A stretch of DNA of 64,000 bases from Bradyrhizobium erythrophlei (GTDB taxonomy: Bacteria > Pseudomonadota > Alphaproteobacteria > Rhizobiales > Xanthobacteraceae), in the NCBI RefSeq assembly GCF_900129425.1, contig NZ_LT670817.1, forward strand, positions 6,696,001 to 6,760,000. The letters are read 5' to 3'. The notes under the pieces are model-generated. The model was not told where the DNA came from. It saw nothing but the letters and a program-made list of their open reading frames with translations, and made no database searches. Shown piece by piece: positions 43,579-51,929 of the stretch. The position numbers and the translations under genes are program-made. The stretch's first letter is position 1; every line of letters begins with the position of its first letter.

Positions 43579-45147
43579 ATGCGTTTGGCGGTGAGCCTCA
43601 AGACGATTCTGCTCGCGATCGCGGTGGTCGCGGTCTCGTTTTTTATCAGCCTGAAGGCCATGGACTGGCTGTCGCCACGCGGCTCGGTTCCGGCCCCGGT
43701 GCTGGTCGAATTGCCGCCGCTGCCGTCTGCGCCGCGTATTTCCAGCATCATCGCCCAGGTCGCGATCGCGCTTCCGGCGATTCGCGACGCCGCCGAACGC
43801 GGCGCGCCGCGCACCTTCGCCGGCAAAGCCGACAATCCGGTGTCGCAGATTCTGCAGAATGCCGACATCGGCTGGACCGCCTCGCGCGGGCCGATCACGG
43901 CGACCGGCGCCCAGGACCTGTTGTCGCTGGCAACGCCGCTGACGGGAAAGCTGGATGTGACGGGATCGCTGTCGTCGAAAGCGACCGGCGCGGTCGGTGA
44001 CGCGCTCGGCAGCCTGCTCGGCGGCAATGTCGCCAAGCAGATCGGCAGCGTGAACATCAAGGCGCTCAACGCCAGCGCCGAGATCAAGGGCAACGTCGTC
44101 ATTACCTCGCGGCCCAAACTCGCCGCCGCCTGGCGTATCGAACCGAATCTGGCCGGACAGGTCACGCTCGGCGATACCAACCTTTCGCTGGCGGGCGCCC
44201 GCATCGACGTCCCGGCCCAGGTCAAGCCGCTGATCGACAAGACCATCGCCGATCAGATCAACGCGGTGGATGCACAGATCCACAGCAATCCGGCCTTCGA
44301 ACAGAATGCGCGGACACAATGGGCCAGGGCCTGCCGCTCGATTCCGCTGCAAGGCACCGGCGCCGCGTCGACGGTGCCGGCGCTCTGGCTGGAGTTGCGG
44401 CCGACCCGCGCGATCGCGGCCCAGCCGCGGGTCGATGCTTCCGCGGTCACGCTGACGCTCGGCGTCGAGGCCGAGACCCGCATCACATCGACGCAGACCA
44501 AGCCCGATTGCCCATTTCCCGCGAAGATCTCGATCGTTCCGCCGACCCCGGGAGGCGTCAGCATCGGCGTGCCGATCGACATGCCGTTTACCGACATCAG
44601 CAAGATCGTCGAGGCGCAGTTCGCGGGGCGGACGTTTCCCGAGGACGGTTCGGGCCCGGTCGACGTCACCGTCAAGCATGCTTCCGTCGCGGCCTCGGGC
44701 GACCGGCTGCTGATTTCGCTACTGGTCAACGCCAAGGAAAAAAAGAGCTTCTTCGGCTTCGGCGGCGAAGCCACCGTGCATATCTGGGGCAGGCCCGTGC
44801 TCGATCAGGCCCAGCAGACGCTGCGACTGACCGACATCCAACTCGCGGTCGAATCCGAAGCCGCGTTCGGGCTGCTGGGAGCCGCGGCGCGCGCGGTGAT
44901 GCCGCATCTGCAAAAGGCGCTGGCCGACAAGGCCACCATCGACCTCAGGCCGTTCGCGACCAACGCGCAGAAAAAGATCGCCGCGGCAGTCGCGGATTTT
45001 CAGAAGAACGAGGACGGCGTGCGGGTGGCGGCCGATATCAACAGCCTTAGGCTCGCGGACATCGCCTTCGATTCAAAAACGCTGCGCGTGATCGCGGAAG
45101 CCGACGGCGCGATCAATATTTACCTGACGGCGCTGCCGGGATTGTAG
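43579..45147 (+). CDS. DUF4403 family membrane-anchored protein
   Basis: 522 residues. One N-terminal helix (about 7-28) precedes a large periplasmic domain, SVPAPVLVELPPLPSAPRISSIIAQVAIALPAI, with repeated beta-rich segments of the sort seen in the DUF4403/SMP-like lipid-binding fold (INLYLTALPGL-like end). Function is not known. Paired duplicated halves (residues 60-230 and 290-510) suggest an internal duplication. Upstream of the convergent dodecin; a nested GC-rich hairpin at 45166-45203 could end it. Confidence 0.7.
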   Translation: MRLAVSLKTILLAIAVVAVSFFISLKAMDWLSPRGSVPAPVLVELPPLPSAPRISSIIAQVAIALPAIRDAAERGAPRTFAGKADNPVSQILQNADIGWTASRGPITATGAQDLLSLATPLTGKLDVTGSLSSKATGAVGDALGSLLGGNVAKQIGSVNIKALNASAEIKGNVVITSRPKLAAAWRIEPNLAGQVTLGDTNLSLAGARIDVPAQVKPLIDKTIADQINAVDAQIHSNPAFEQNARTQWARACRSIPLQGTGAASTVPALWLELRPTRAIAAQPRVDASAVTLTLGVEAETRITSTQTKPDCPFPAKISIVPPTPGGVSIGVPIDMPFTDISKIVEAQFAGRTFPEDGSGPVDVTVKHASVAASGDRLLISLLVNAKEKKSFFGFGGEATVHIWGRPVLDQAQQTLRLTDIQLAVESEAAFGLLGAAARAVMPHLQKALADKATIDLRPFATNAQKKIAAAVADFQKNEDGVRVAADINSLRLADIAFDSKTLRVIAEADGAINIYLTALPGL

Positions 45148-45165
45148 GCAAAGGCAAACACGCGT

Positions 45166-45203
45166 TATCCCTGCGCAACGGCTCCGCCGTTACAGCAGGG
45201 ATG
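45166..45203. terminator. nested inverted repeat between DUF4403 and dodecin genes
   Basis: ATCCCTGC ... GCAGGGAT enclosing AACGGC TCC GCCGTT. It lies between two convergent genes and has the shape of a bidirectional transcription stop, though it lacks a T tract. Confidence 0.45.
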
Positions 45204-45236
45204 ACGGCAAGTGTACTTTTTCGTGAGCCCTCTTCG

Positions 45237-45449
45237 TCAGTCTTCGAATTTGAACGAGACGTTGAGCTTGGCGCGATAGGCTTCGATCTCGCCCTTGGCG
45301 TCCAACTGCAAATCGAGCTTGACGACTTCTGCGACGCGAAGTTCCCGAAGGGACTTTCCGGCCCTGTCGACTGCCGCCTTGGCCGCCTTCTCCCAGGAAT
45401 CCTTGCTGGTACCGATCAACTCGATGACTTTGTAGACGCTCTCAGCCAT
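45237..45449 (-). CDS. dodecin (flavin-binding small protein)
   Basis: 70 residues from the ATG at 45449 (MAESVYKVIELIG), preceded by GGGAGG. The signature KVIELIGTSKDSWEKAAKAAVDRA and C-terminal KLNVSFKFED identify dodecin, which forms hollow dodecamers that store flavins or CoA. The longer in-frame ORF start at 45569 runs into the divergent binding-protein promoter and is rejected. Confidence 0.95.
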   Translation of the reverse strand: MAESVYKVIELIGTSKDSWEKAAKAAVDRAGKSLRELRVAEVVKLDLQLDAKGEIEAYRAKLNVSFKFED

Positions 45450-45647
45450 GTCGACCTCCCGTTTGCTATCGGGCAGGACGCAGGTGCTCCTGCCGCCCGT
45501 GAGCCTAACATCGTGACGTCGTCGCCGAAAGGCGCATTCCGGAAGCTTTGCAACGCCCCACCTGCTCAAAAGTCGGCTTTGCGGGCCCCGCCGAAGGCGG
45601 CTAGAACAGAGGCTTCAGACCAACAAAAACTCAGGGAGAACGGAACC

Positions 45648-46862
45648 ATGAAGTCAGTTGCAGCTGTGGCCGCGACCGTCATTGCTTTCGCCGTGTCCGG
45701 CGGCGCGGCGAACGCGCAGATTTCCGACGATGTCGTCAAGATCGGCGTCCTGACCGACATGTCCAGCCTCTATGCCGACGCCACCGGTAAGGGCTCGGTG
45801 GCCGCGGTCCAGATGGCGGTCGCCGATTACGGCGGCAAGGTGAAGGGCAAGCCCGTCGAGGTGATCTCCGCCGACCACCAGAACAAGCCCGACGTCGGCG
45901 TCGGCATCGCGCGCAACTGGTATGACAACGAGAAAGTCGATGCGATCTTCGACGTGCCGACCTCCTCGGTTGCATTGCCGGTTTCCGCGCTGACCCGCGA
46001 GAAGAACAAGATCAACATCAATTCCGGCGGCGGCAGCTCCGACATCACCGGCACGCAGTGCTCGCCCAACACGGTGCACTGGACCTACGATACCTACGCG
46101 CTCTCCAACGTCGCCGGCAAGGCGATGGTCAAGCGCGGCGAGGACACCTGGTTCTTCGTCACCGCCGACTACGCTTTCGGCATGGCGCTCGAACGCGATG
46201 CCGCCAACGTCGTCAAGGAGAGCGGCGGCAAGGTGCTGGGCGACGTTCGCCATCCCCTGAACTCCTCCGACTTCTCGTCCTTCCTGCTGCAGGCGCAGGC
46301 CTCCAAGGCCAAGGTCGTGGCGCTCGCCAACGCCGGCGGCGACACCACCAATGCGCTCAAGCAGGCCGCCGAATTCGGCATCACCCAGGGCGGCCAGAAG
46401 ATGATCGCGCTGTTGCAGGAGATCACCGACACGCATTCGCTCGGCATCAAGGCGACCCAGGGGCTGATCGTGACCGACGCGTTCTACTGGGACATGAATG
46501 ACGAGACCCGCGCCTTCTCGAAACGCTTCAACGAGAAGGTCGGCCATATGCCGACCATGATTCAGGCCGGCCTCTACTCGGCGACGATGCATTATTTGAA
46601 GGCGATCGAAGCCATCGGCACCGACGAGGCGCCGAAGGTGATGGCGCAGATGCGGGCGACGCCGGTCAACGACTTTTTCGCCAAGAACGGCAAGATCCGC
46701 ATCGACGGCCGCATGGTCCACGACATGTATCTGTTCGAGGTGAAGAAGCCGGAAGAGTCCAAGGGCGAGTGGGATCTCTACAAGCTGATCGCCACCGTGC
46801 CCGGCGACGAAGCCTTCCGTCCGCTCGACAAGGGCGGCTGCCCGCTGGTCAAGGCGAATTGA
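45648..46862 (+). CDS. branched-chain amino-acid-type ABC transporter substrate-binding protein
   Basis: 404-residue periplasmic protein (Peripla_BP_6/LivJ type). The start MKSVAAVAATVIAFAVSGGA at 45648 follows AGGGAGAA and gives a signal peptide cleaved near ANAQ. Then VKIGVLTDMSSLYADATGKG, VEVISADHQNKPDVGVGIARNW and DVRHPLNSSDFSSFLLQAQ are classic. The in-frame extension upstream is not real. No permease or ATPase gene is nearby, so this is an orphan binding protein. Substrate (amino acids, amides or aromatic acids) is not readable. Confidence 0.93.
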   Translation: MKSVAAVAATVIAFAVSGGAANAQISDDVVKIGVLTDMSSLYADATGKGSVAAVQMAVADYGGKVKGKPVEVISADHQNKPDVGVGIARNWYDNEKVDAIFDVPTSSVALPVSALTREKNKININSGGGSSDITGTQCSPNTVHWTYDTYALSNVAGKAMVKRGEDTWFFVTADYAFGMALERDAANVVKESGGKVLGDVRHPLNSSDFSSFLLQAQASKAKVVALANAGGDTTNALKQAAEFGITQGGQKMIALLQEITDTHSLGIKATQGLIVTDAFYWDMNDETRAFSKRFNEKVGHMPTMIQAGLYSATMHYLKAIEAIGTDEAPKVMAQMRATPVNDFFAKNGKIRIDGRMVHDMYLFEVKKPEESKGEWDLYKLIATVPGDEAFRPLDKGGCPLVKAN

Positions 46863-46910
46863 GGGGACTAGCGCGCTTTCTATCTCACATGGGCCAGCAC
46901 ACTTTTCTTC

Positions 46911-47073
46911 TCCCCTCCCCCCGCAAAGCGGCGGGGTCGAGACGAGCGAAGCTCGCTCTTAGGGGTCGGGGGTGGGGGGTCTATCGGCCGGAACGGCTGC
47001 ATGGGTGATTGCCGCACTACCCCCCACCCCCGACCCCTCCCCACCACGCGCAAGGGCGCGTGGAGGGAGGGGA
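46911..47073. repeat. second palindromic repeat family, copy 3 (long)
   Basis: TCCCCTCCCC, CGGCGGGGTCGAGACGAGCGAAGC, GGGGTCGGGGGTGGGGGGT, then the inverted CCCCCCACCCCCGACCCCT and a final hairpin with GCGCAAGGGCGC. About 160 bases as two facing arms. It belongs to the same type as 33711 and 39645 but is G-richer. Confidence 0.85.
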
Positions 47074-47142
47074 GTGAAGAGCATCGCAAAGCGATGCCGC
47101 TCGAAGGATGAAGCATTAGAAATGGAAAGCGCTTTAGGCATT

Positions 47143-47243
47143 CCTCATGGTGAGGAGCGCTTCATGCGCGTCTCGAACCATGAGGCCCCGATGCCTCTTC
47201 CCATCCTTCGAGACGCGCGCAAAGCGCGCTCCTCAGGATGAGG
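47143..47243. repeat. third palindromic repeat family (CTCATGGTGAGGAGCGC...CTCCTCAGGATGAGG)
   Basis: CCTCATGGTGAGGAGCGC, CGCGTCTCGAACCATGAGG, CATCCTTCGAGACGCGCGC, and CGCTCCTCAGGATGAGG form two matched pairs of arms. Only one copy is seen here. This type is common in rhizobial intergenic DNA. Confidence 0.8.
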
Positions 47244-47261
47244 TCCGGCGCAAAACAAAAA

Positions 47262-47284
47262 CGCGCCCGGCAAAACCGGGCGCG
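47262..47284 (-). terminator. intrinsic terminator of the PRC-barrel gene (bidirectional shape)
   Basis: CGCGCCCGG, loop CAAAA, CCGGGCGCG. On the minus strand a TTTTTGTTTT run follows immediately; on the plus strand CTTCTGTTTTT follows. It is 35 bases beyond the stop at 47319, so it mainly ends the minus-strand gene. Together with the two repeats it fills the 456 bp gap after the binding-protein gene. Confidence 0.88.
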
Positions 47285-47318
47285 CTTCTGTTTTTGACCA
47301 ACTCGATCCGGCGTGACG

Positions 47319-47837
47319 TTACGTCGAATATTTGAACTCGGGCATCGCCTTGAGCAGATCCTTGGTCGCGTTGAAGACCGCGTGGTCCGGATACCACGGG
47401 TTGGACTTCGTCGAGGCCGGCGCGGTGCTGGTGGTCGCGGCCCCCGTGGTCGTGCTCGACGCCGGGCGGGTGGTCGACGTGCTCGAAGCCGTCGTGGAAG
47501 AGACCGGCTGATCGACAAATTTGATCTTGTCGAAGGCTACGGCGACAAGATGCTCACCGACGCCAAGGAAACCGCCAACACCGATCACGACAGCCTTGAT
47601 GCTCCCGTTCTTGTCGGTCAGGAGGTCATTGATCGAACCAACGTTTTCATTGTTGTCGTTGTAGACGTTGAGACCGACAAGCTTCGATGCACGCCAGTCG
47701 CCCTGGAACGACTGATCGGACATCGCGGCGGTCGACGTGGTGTTGCTGCCCGCGTTGGTCATCGGCGTTTGCGCAAATGCAACGGTCGCAAGCAAAGTGG
47801 ACGCGGCCAAACCGGCCGTTATGTATTTCACAAGCAT
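47319..47837 (-). CDS. exported PRC-barrel domain protein
   Basis: 172 residues from ATG 47837 (MLVKYITAGLAAS) preceded by GAGGAGAAACC. Signal peptide to about residue 23 (VAFA). The PRC-barrel (about residues 45-105) reads WRASKLVGLNVYNDNNENVGSINDLLTDKNG then VIGVGGFLGVGEHLVAV. A Ser/Thr/Ala tail (SSTTASSTSTTRPASSTTTG) follows. PRC barrels in RimM and reaction-centre H subunits bind partners; here the role is unknown. A second, cytoplasmic PRC protein is just upstream. Confidence 0.9.
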   Translation of the reverse strand: MLVKYITAGLAASTLLATVAFAQTPMTNAGSNTTSTAAMSDQSFQGDWRASKLVGLNVYNDNNENVGSINDLLTDKNGSIKAVVIGVGGFLGVGEHLVAVAFDKIKFVDQPVSSTTASSTSTTRPASSTTTGAATTSTAPASTKSNPWYPDHAVFNATKDLLKAMPEFKYST

Positions 47838-47990
47838 ATGGTTTCTCCTCGAGGTTGGATTGTCAGGAGAGAACACGCCACCGCGTCCGCCGTTCCCATG
47901 GCCGGCCTGCATTTTCAACAGGCGCAACGGGTGATGATTTGGTACGGCGCGCAAACTGAAATGGTGTGCGGAACGAGTCTCAAGGCGCGA

Positions 47991-48365
47991 TCAGAAGCCG
48001 CCCCAGTACGGCGGGATTCCGTAGTAGCGATGCAACTCCGCTTCCTGCGAACGATCGCCCCAGTCGAAATCCTTGTCGGCGCGAAACGACGGCGCGTGCC
48101 TGAGTTCCTCGTCGTCGATGTCGAGCTGATAGGCCTCGAACCTGGTGTTGTAGGTCAGACGCGCCCACGGCAGCGGCAGCAGGTTGGTGCCCATGCCGAG
48201 GAACCCGCCGAAACTGAGGATCGCGTAGGACACCTTGCCGGTGACCTTGTCGATCATCAGCCGTTCGATATGGCCGATCCGGTCGCCGTTCGGCCGTCGC
48301 ACTGCAGTGCCTTCGACCCGGTCGCTCGCGATCAACTGGTGCGGTTTGGCCATGACGTCGGTCAT
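47991..48365 (-). CDS. cytoplasmic PRC-barrel domain protein
   Basis: 124 residues, with MTDVMAKPHQL at 48365 after AAGGGGAGGA. Domain residues about 10-80: LIASDRVEGTAVRRPNGDRIGHIERLMID, then VSYAILSFGGFLGMGTNLLPLPWARL. It lacks a signal peptide, unlike its neighbour. The C-terminus has a YYGIPPYWGGF ending. Such proteins are common as small stress-associated genes in Bradyrhizobium; no function is shown here. Confidence 0.9.
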   Translation of the reverse strand: MTDVMAKPHQLIASDRVEGTAVRRPNGDRIGHIERLMIDKVTGKVSYAILSFGGFLGMGTNLLPLPWARLTYNTRFEAYQLDIDDEELRHAPSFRADKDFDWGDRSQEAELHRYYGIPPYWGGF

Positions 48366-48581
48366 CTCATCCTCCCCTTTTGGGTCGATGAAGCCGAATC
48401 AACGTGTCAGCCGTAGCCCGGTTCCAACAAAACCGGGCCGGCGTGTGGAAGCGCGATTCAGGATGCCCGGCCCGCGCGTCCGCCCGCCGACCAGGAATCG
48501 CCGACGTCCGGGGTCGCGTCGGCCACAGCACCCATTCCCCTTCCCATTTGGGAAGAATGATTGCCGCGCGCCGGCCTCAAC

Positions 48582-49262
48582 TCAGATCTGATAGTTGATC
48601 AGAAGCGACGAGAAGGAATTGCTGCCGGTGCCGGAGGCACCGGTCGCGCCGTAGGTCGTCGACGTGGCGCTCGACTGAGAGTCCTGAAGCGATTGGAGGA
48701 ATTGCTGAAGAATGGTGTTGGCGGAGCTCGTGCTGCCGGTCGACGACGAACTGCCGGCTGAAGACGAACTGCCGGCTGAAGACGAACCGCCGTGGCCACC
48801 GTGCCCACCATGGCCATGGTGGGCGCCGCCGGCGCCGGCCGGTCCACCGGCACCACCTGGCGCAGCGGCAACCGGCGGAGCCACAGCAGCTGTTGAAGCG
48901 CCGGCACTGCCGGCGCTACCCGAAGCGCCGGCGCCGTCGGGGCCATTGGCGAAAGCGGTCTGGAACACGCCCTGCAGCTCGGTGGCCTGCTGGCTGGTCA
49001 GGTTGCCGCTGGACACTTCGCCCTGAATCAGGGTGTCGATCTTCGATTTCAGATCACCGGGTGAAGAGTTCGTGGCGGCGGTTGTACCGCTCGCACTGCT
49101 GCCGCTCTGCAGCGAGGCGTTGATGTCGGTCAGCGCCGAGGACAGCGCGCCCTGATCGGACGAGGAGACGGTGCCCGAGTTTACTTCGCTCTGCAGCTGG
49201 TTCTGCAGTAGCTGGAGCGGCGACAAATAAGGATTGCTGGAGGTCGCGGAGATTGAGGTCAT
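48582..49262 (-). CDS. low-complexity protein with two copies of a helical EVxSG motif
   Basis: 226 residues, no signal peptide seen. Two modules about 60 residues apart are alike: LLQNQLQSEVNSGTVSSSDQ (18-37) and IDTLIQGEVSSGNLTSQQA (75-93), each with Q-x-EV-x-SG-x-[VL]-[ST]-[SD/Q]. A linker of Gly/Ala/Pro, then GGAHHGHGGHGGHGG and Ser/Gly repeats, lead to another helix (NTILQQFLQSLQDSQ) and a short end. The repeat resembles EF-hand-like helical pairs. It is divergent from a two-component system, so that system may control it. Function unknown. Confidence 0.7.
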   Translation of the reverse strand: MTSISATSSNPYLSPLQLLQNQLQSEVNSGTVSSSDQGALSSALTDINASLQSGSSASGTTAATNSSPGDLKSKIDTLIQGEVSSGNLTSQQATELQGVFQTAFANGPDGAGASGSAGSAGASTAAVAPPVAAAPGGAGGPAGAGGAHHGHGGHGGHGGSSSAGSSSSAGSSSSTGSTSSANTILQQFLQSLQDSQSSATSTTYGATGASGTGSNSFSSLLINYQI

Positions 49263-49436
49263 GGGGGACTCCGAGGATGATTCTTGGCTTACCCCCGATC
49301 TTTAGGATTAATGATCTTAACGAGGCCTTTTCATTGCCGCGCCAGCATGTTGCCTCGTGTTGCGAAGCTGACGCCGGACATATTGCGAAACAAAAATCCT
49401 TCGCCGGTTTCCCCGAATCTGCGACAATAGGTGCGC

Positions 49437-50177
49437 ATGGCCATCGCATCGCCGAACATCCTTGTCGTCGAAGACGACCGCGAGACGCGGACGCTGATTG
49501 CAAAATACCTGCGCACCAACGCCTGCAACGTGACGACGGCGAACGACGGACGCGAGATGGTGCGGGCGATGGCCGACCATCGCGTCGATCTTCTGATCCT
49601 CGATGTGATGCTGCCGGGTGAAGACGGCCTCAGCCTGTGCCGCAAGGTCCGCGCGGAATCGCAAATTCCGATCATCATGCTCACCGCGCGCGGCGAGGAT
49701 ATCGATCGGATTCTCGGACTTGAAATGGGCGCCGACGACTACCTGGCCAAGCCGTTCAATCCGCGCGAATTGCTGGCCCGGATCAACGCGGTGCTGCGCC
49801 GCCAGGCCGCCGCGCAGAACGTCAGCACCAGCAATGGCGCCACTGCGCTGACCTTTCTGGGCTGGCGGATCGATTTCAGGCTGCGCGAATTGCGCGATCC
49901 GGCGGGCGCGCGGGTCGCGATGACCAGCGCCGAATTCGACCTGCTGCGAACCTTTTGCGAGCGGCCGGGCCGCGTGCTGTCGCGCGACAGCCTGCTCGAC
50001 CTCACCCAGGGGCGCAACGCCGGCTCATTCGAGCGCAGCATCGACGTGCTGGTCAGCCGCATCCGGCGCAAGATCGAAACCGATCCGCAGGACGCTACCA
50101 TGATCAAGACGGTGCGCTCCGGCGGCTATTTGTTCACCCCCAGTGTGGATGCGGTCATACCCCCGGCAAACAACTGA
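49437..50177 (+). CDS. OmpR-family response regulator
   Basis: 246 residues from ATG 49437 (MAIASPNILVVEDD); a GTG two codons upstream is also possible. Receiver with phosphorylated D56 (LLILDVMLPGEDG) and K105-like DDYLAKPF. Winged-helix C-terminal domain: TSAEFDLLRTFCERPGRVLSRDSLLDL and SIDVLVSRIRRKIE. It precedes its kinase by three bases. The neighbouring divergent low-complexity gene is a candidate target. Confidence 0.95.
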   Translation: MAIASPNILVVEDDRETRTLIAKYLRTNACNVTTANDGREMVRAMADHRVDLLILDVMLPGEDGLSLCRKVRAESQIPIIMLTARGEDIDRILGLEMGADDYLAKPFNPRELLARINAVLRRQAAAQNVSTSNGATALTFLGWRIDFRLRELRDPAGARVAMTSAEFDLLRTFCERPGRVLSRDSLLDLTQGRNAGSFERSIDVLVSRIRRKIETDPQDATMIKTVRSGGYLFTPSVDAVIPPANN

Positions 50178-50179
50178 CC

Positions 50180-51514
50180 ATGAAGCTGGCAGGTTTCCTG
50201 AATCTCAGGGGTATCAGCGGACAGATCGCGGCGCTGGTGGTCGCCTCGATCATCGCCATCCACCTGATCCTCACCGCGACCTTCCTGATCCATCGGCCGG
50301 ACCAGATCGATCCATCGCTCGACCGCGGACACGGCCAGCTCGCCGCCGCAGTCCAGCTTCTCGGCGCGGCGCCCGCAGCCGGGCGGCCACGGCTTGTCGC
50401 CGACATCGCGCGGGCATTTCCGCAACTGGACATCGAAAGCCTTCCAGCAGGTTCCGCTGCCGCGGCCGACGAACCGGATGGCCATAATCTGCGCAGTCTG
50501 CATCGCCGCCTCGGCGGAAACTACCGGATTTTTTCGCTCGCGCATGAGGGAAACATCCACAGGATCGGCATCGCCTTACCCGACGGCGCGATGATTTCCG
50601 CGAAGATCCAGGTGGACCAGCCGCAACGTCCGTTCTGGATTGGAACCTGGATCGTGACCTTGCTGTTTGGCGCCATCAGCGTCACCTCGCTCGGCTTGTG
50701 GGCGGCGTGGGCCTTGACGGCGCCGCTGTCGTCATTCGCGAAAGCCGCCGAGAACTTCAGCCTGAACGGCGCCGCGGCACCGCTGCCCGAACGCGGGCCT
50801 GTAGAAATTCGCTCGGTGGCGAAGGCGCTCAACCGGATGCGGGAGCGCATCACCGCTTTGATCGACGACCGCACCAAAATGCTGGCCGCCATCAGTCACG
50901 ATCTGCGCACGCCGATCACCCGGATGCGCCTGCGCTCCGAATTCATCGAGGACGATACGCACCGCAGCCGCATGCTGGATGATCTCGACCAGATGCGCTC
51001 GATGCTGGAATCCGTGCTTTCTTTCCTGCGCAACGACGGCAAACTCGAATCCATGACGCTGGTCGACATCGCGACCACGCTGCAGCTCGTCACCGATCAA
51101 TTCGGCGACATGGGACACAAGATCGCTTACGACGGACCCGGACACGCCATGGCCACGGTCCGCCCCGACGACCTGCATCGCAGCATTACCAACCTGGTCG
51201 AGAATGCGGTCAGGTTCGGCGCGGAGGCCACCATCCGCCTCATTGTGTCGCCGGACACCGCGACGATCGAGATTGAGGACGATGGCCCCGGCATCGCCGA
51301 TGCGCGCAAGGACGTCATGCTCGAACCGTTCGTCCGCGGCGACGACGCCCGCAATATGGATGAGGCAGCCGGCTTTGGTCTCGGTCTGTCGATCGCGCGC
51401 GCCATCGTGCTGGCGCATGGCGGCGAGCTGTCGCTGCACGACCGGCAGCCGCATGGATTGATTGTTCGCATCGAACTGCCGATCCATCAGCAGGGCCGGC
51501 AGGCCGCCGCCTGA
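50180..51514 (+). CDS. sensor histidine kinase (EnvZ-like)
   Basis: 444 residues; the start ATG 50180 is just after the regulator's stop. Two transmembrane helices (about 16-36 and 152-178) bound a short periplasmic loop, HAMP about 178-232, phospho-acceptor H240 in AAISHDLRTPITRMRLRSEF. The ATPase domain has LVENAVRFG (N) and EIEDDGPGIADARK (G1), then GFGLGLSIARAIV. EnvZ-type architecture. The signal is unknown. Confidence 0.94.
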   Translation: MKLAGFLNLRGISGQIAALVVASIIAIHLILTATFLIHRPDQIDPSLDRGHGQLAAAVQLLGAAPAAGRPRLVADIARAFPQLDIESLPAGSAAAADEPDGHNLRSLHRRLGGNYRIFSLAHEGNIHRIGIALPDGAMISAKIQVDQPQRPFWIGTWIVTLLFGAISVTSLGLWAAWALTAPLSSFAKAAENFSLNGAAAPLPERGPVEIRSVAKALNRMRERITALIDDRTKMLAAISHDLRTPITRMRLRSEFIEDDTHRSRMLDDLDQMRSMLESVLSFLRNDGKLESMTLVDIATTLQLVTDQFGDMGHKIAYDGPGHAMATVRPDDLHRSITNLVENAVRFGAEATIRLIVSPDTATIEIEDDGPGIADARKDVMLEPFVRGDDARNMDEAAGFGLGLSIARAIVLAHGGELSLHDRQPHGLIVRIELPIHQQGRQAAA

Positions 51515-51556
51515 GCGGGCAGATTCCAGGAGAGCAAATCAGTGAGGACTTGGCGG

Positions 51557-51757
51557 TCAGGCCGCGATGGCTTCCCGATCCGTATGCGACGCATCGAAGA
51601 AGGCCACCGCCTCGAACCGGTAGTCGCAGGCCTGGCAATGCCAGAGATATGAGATGCGGCGCGGACCGTTTTCCGTCCATTCCGGTTTCGCGATCGGCTT
51701 GCCGCACTGGGCACAGGGATTTTCACGGGGCAAATAGCCGAAGTCTTTTTTGGCCAT
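51557..51757 (-). CDS. small zinc-ribbon-like protein
   Basis: 66 residues from ATG at about 51757 (MAKKDFGYLPREN). CAQC and HCQAC, 27 residues apart, form a probable zinc site; WTENGPRRISYLWHCQACDYRFEAVAFF is the hydrophobic core. The longer upstream frame overlaps the next gene and is rejected. No function is known. Confidence 0.75.
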   Translation of the reverse strand: MAKKDFGYLPRENPCAQCGKPIAKPEWTENGPRRISYLWHCQACDYRFEAVAFFDASHTDREAIAA

Positions 51758-51929
51758 GACGCGTCTCCCTTTTCTTTTTGTAGTCTCCGGTAGGAAGCGG
51801 ATTGGACAGGATTGCTGTCGGATAGTCCACGCTCCGTCTGCGACTTTGAGACAGCATTGCGACTTTTGAACGGCGATGAGGGCGAATTTCAGGACGGCGG
51901 CGGTATGCGTGTCCGGGTGGACAGCCGGT

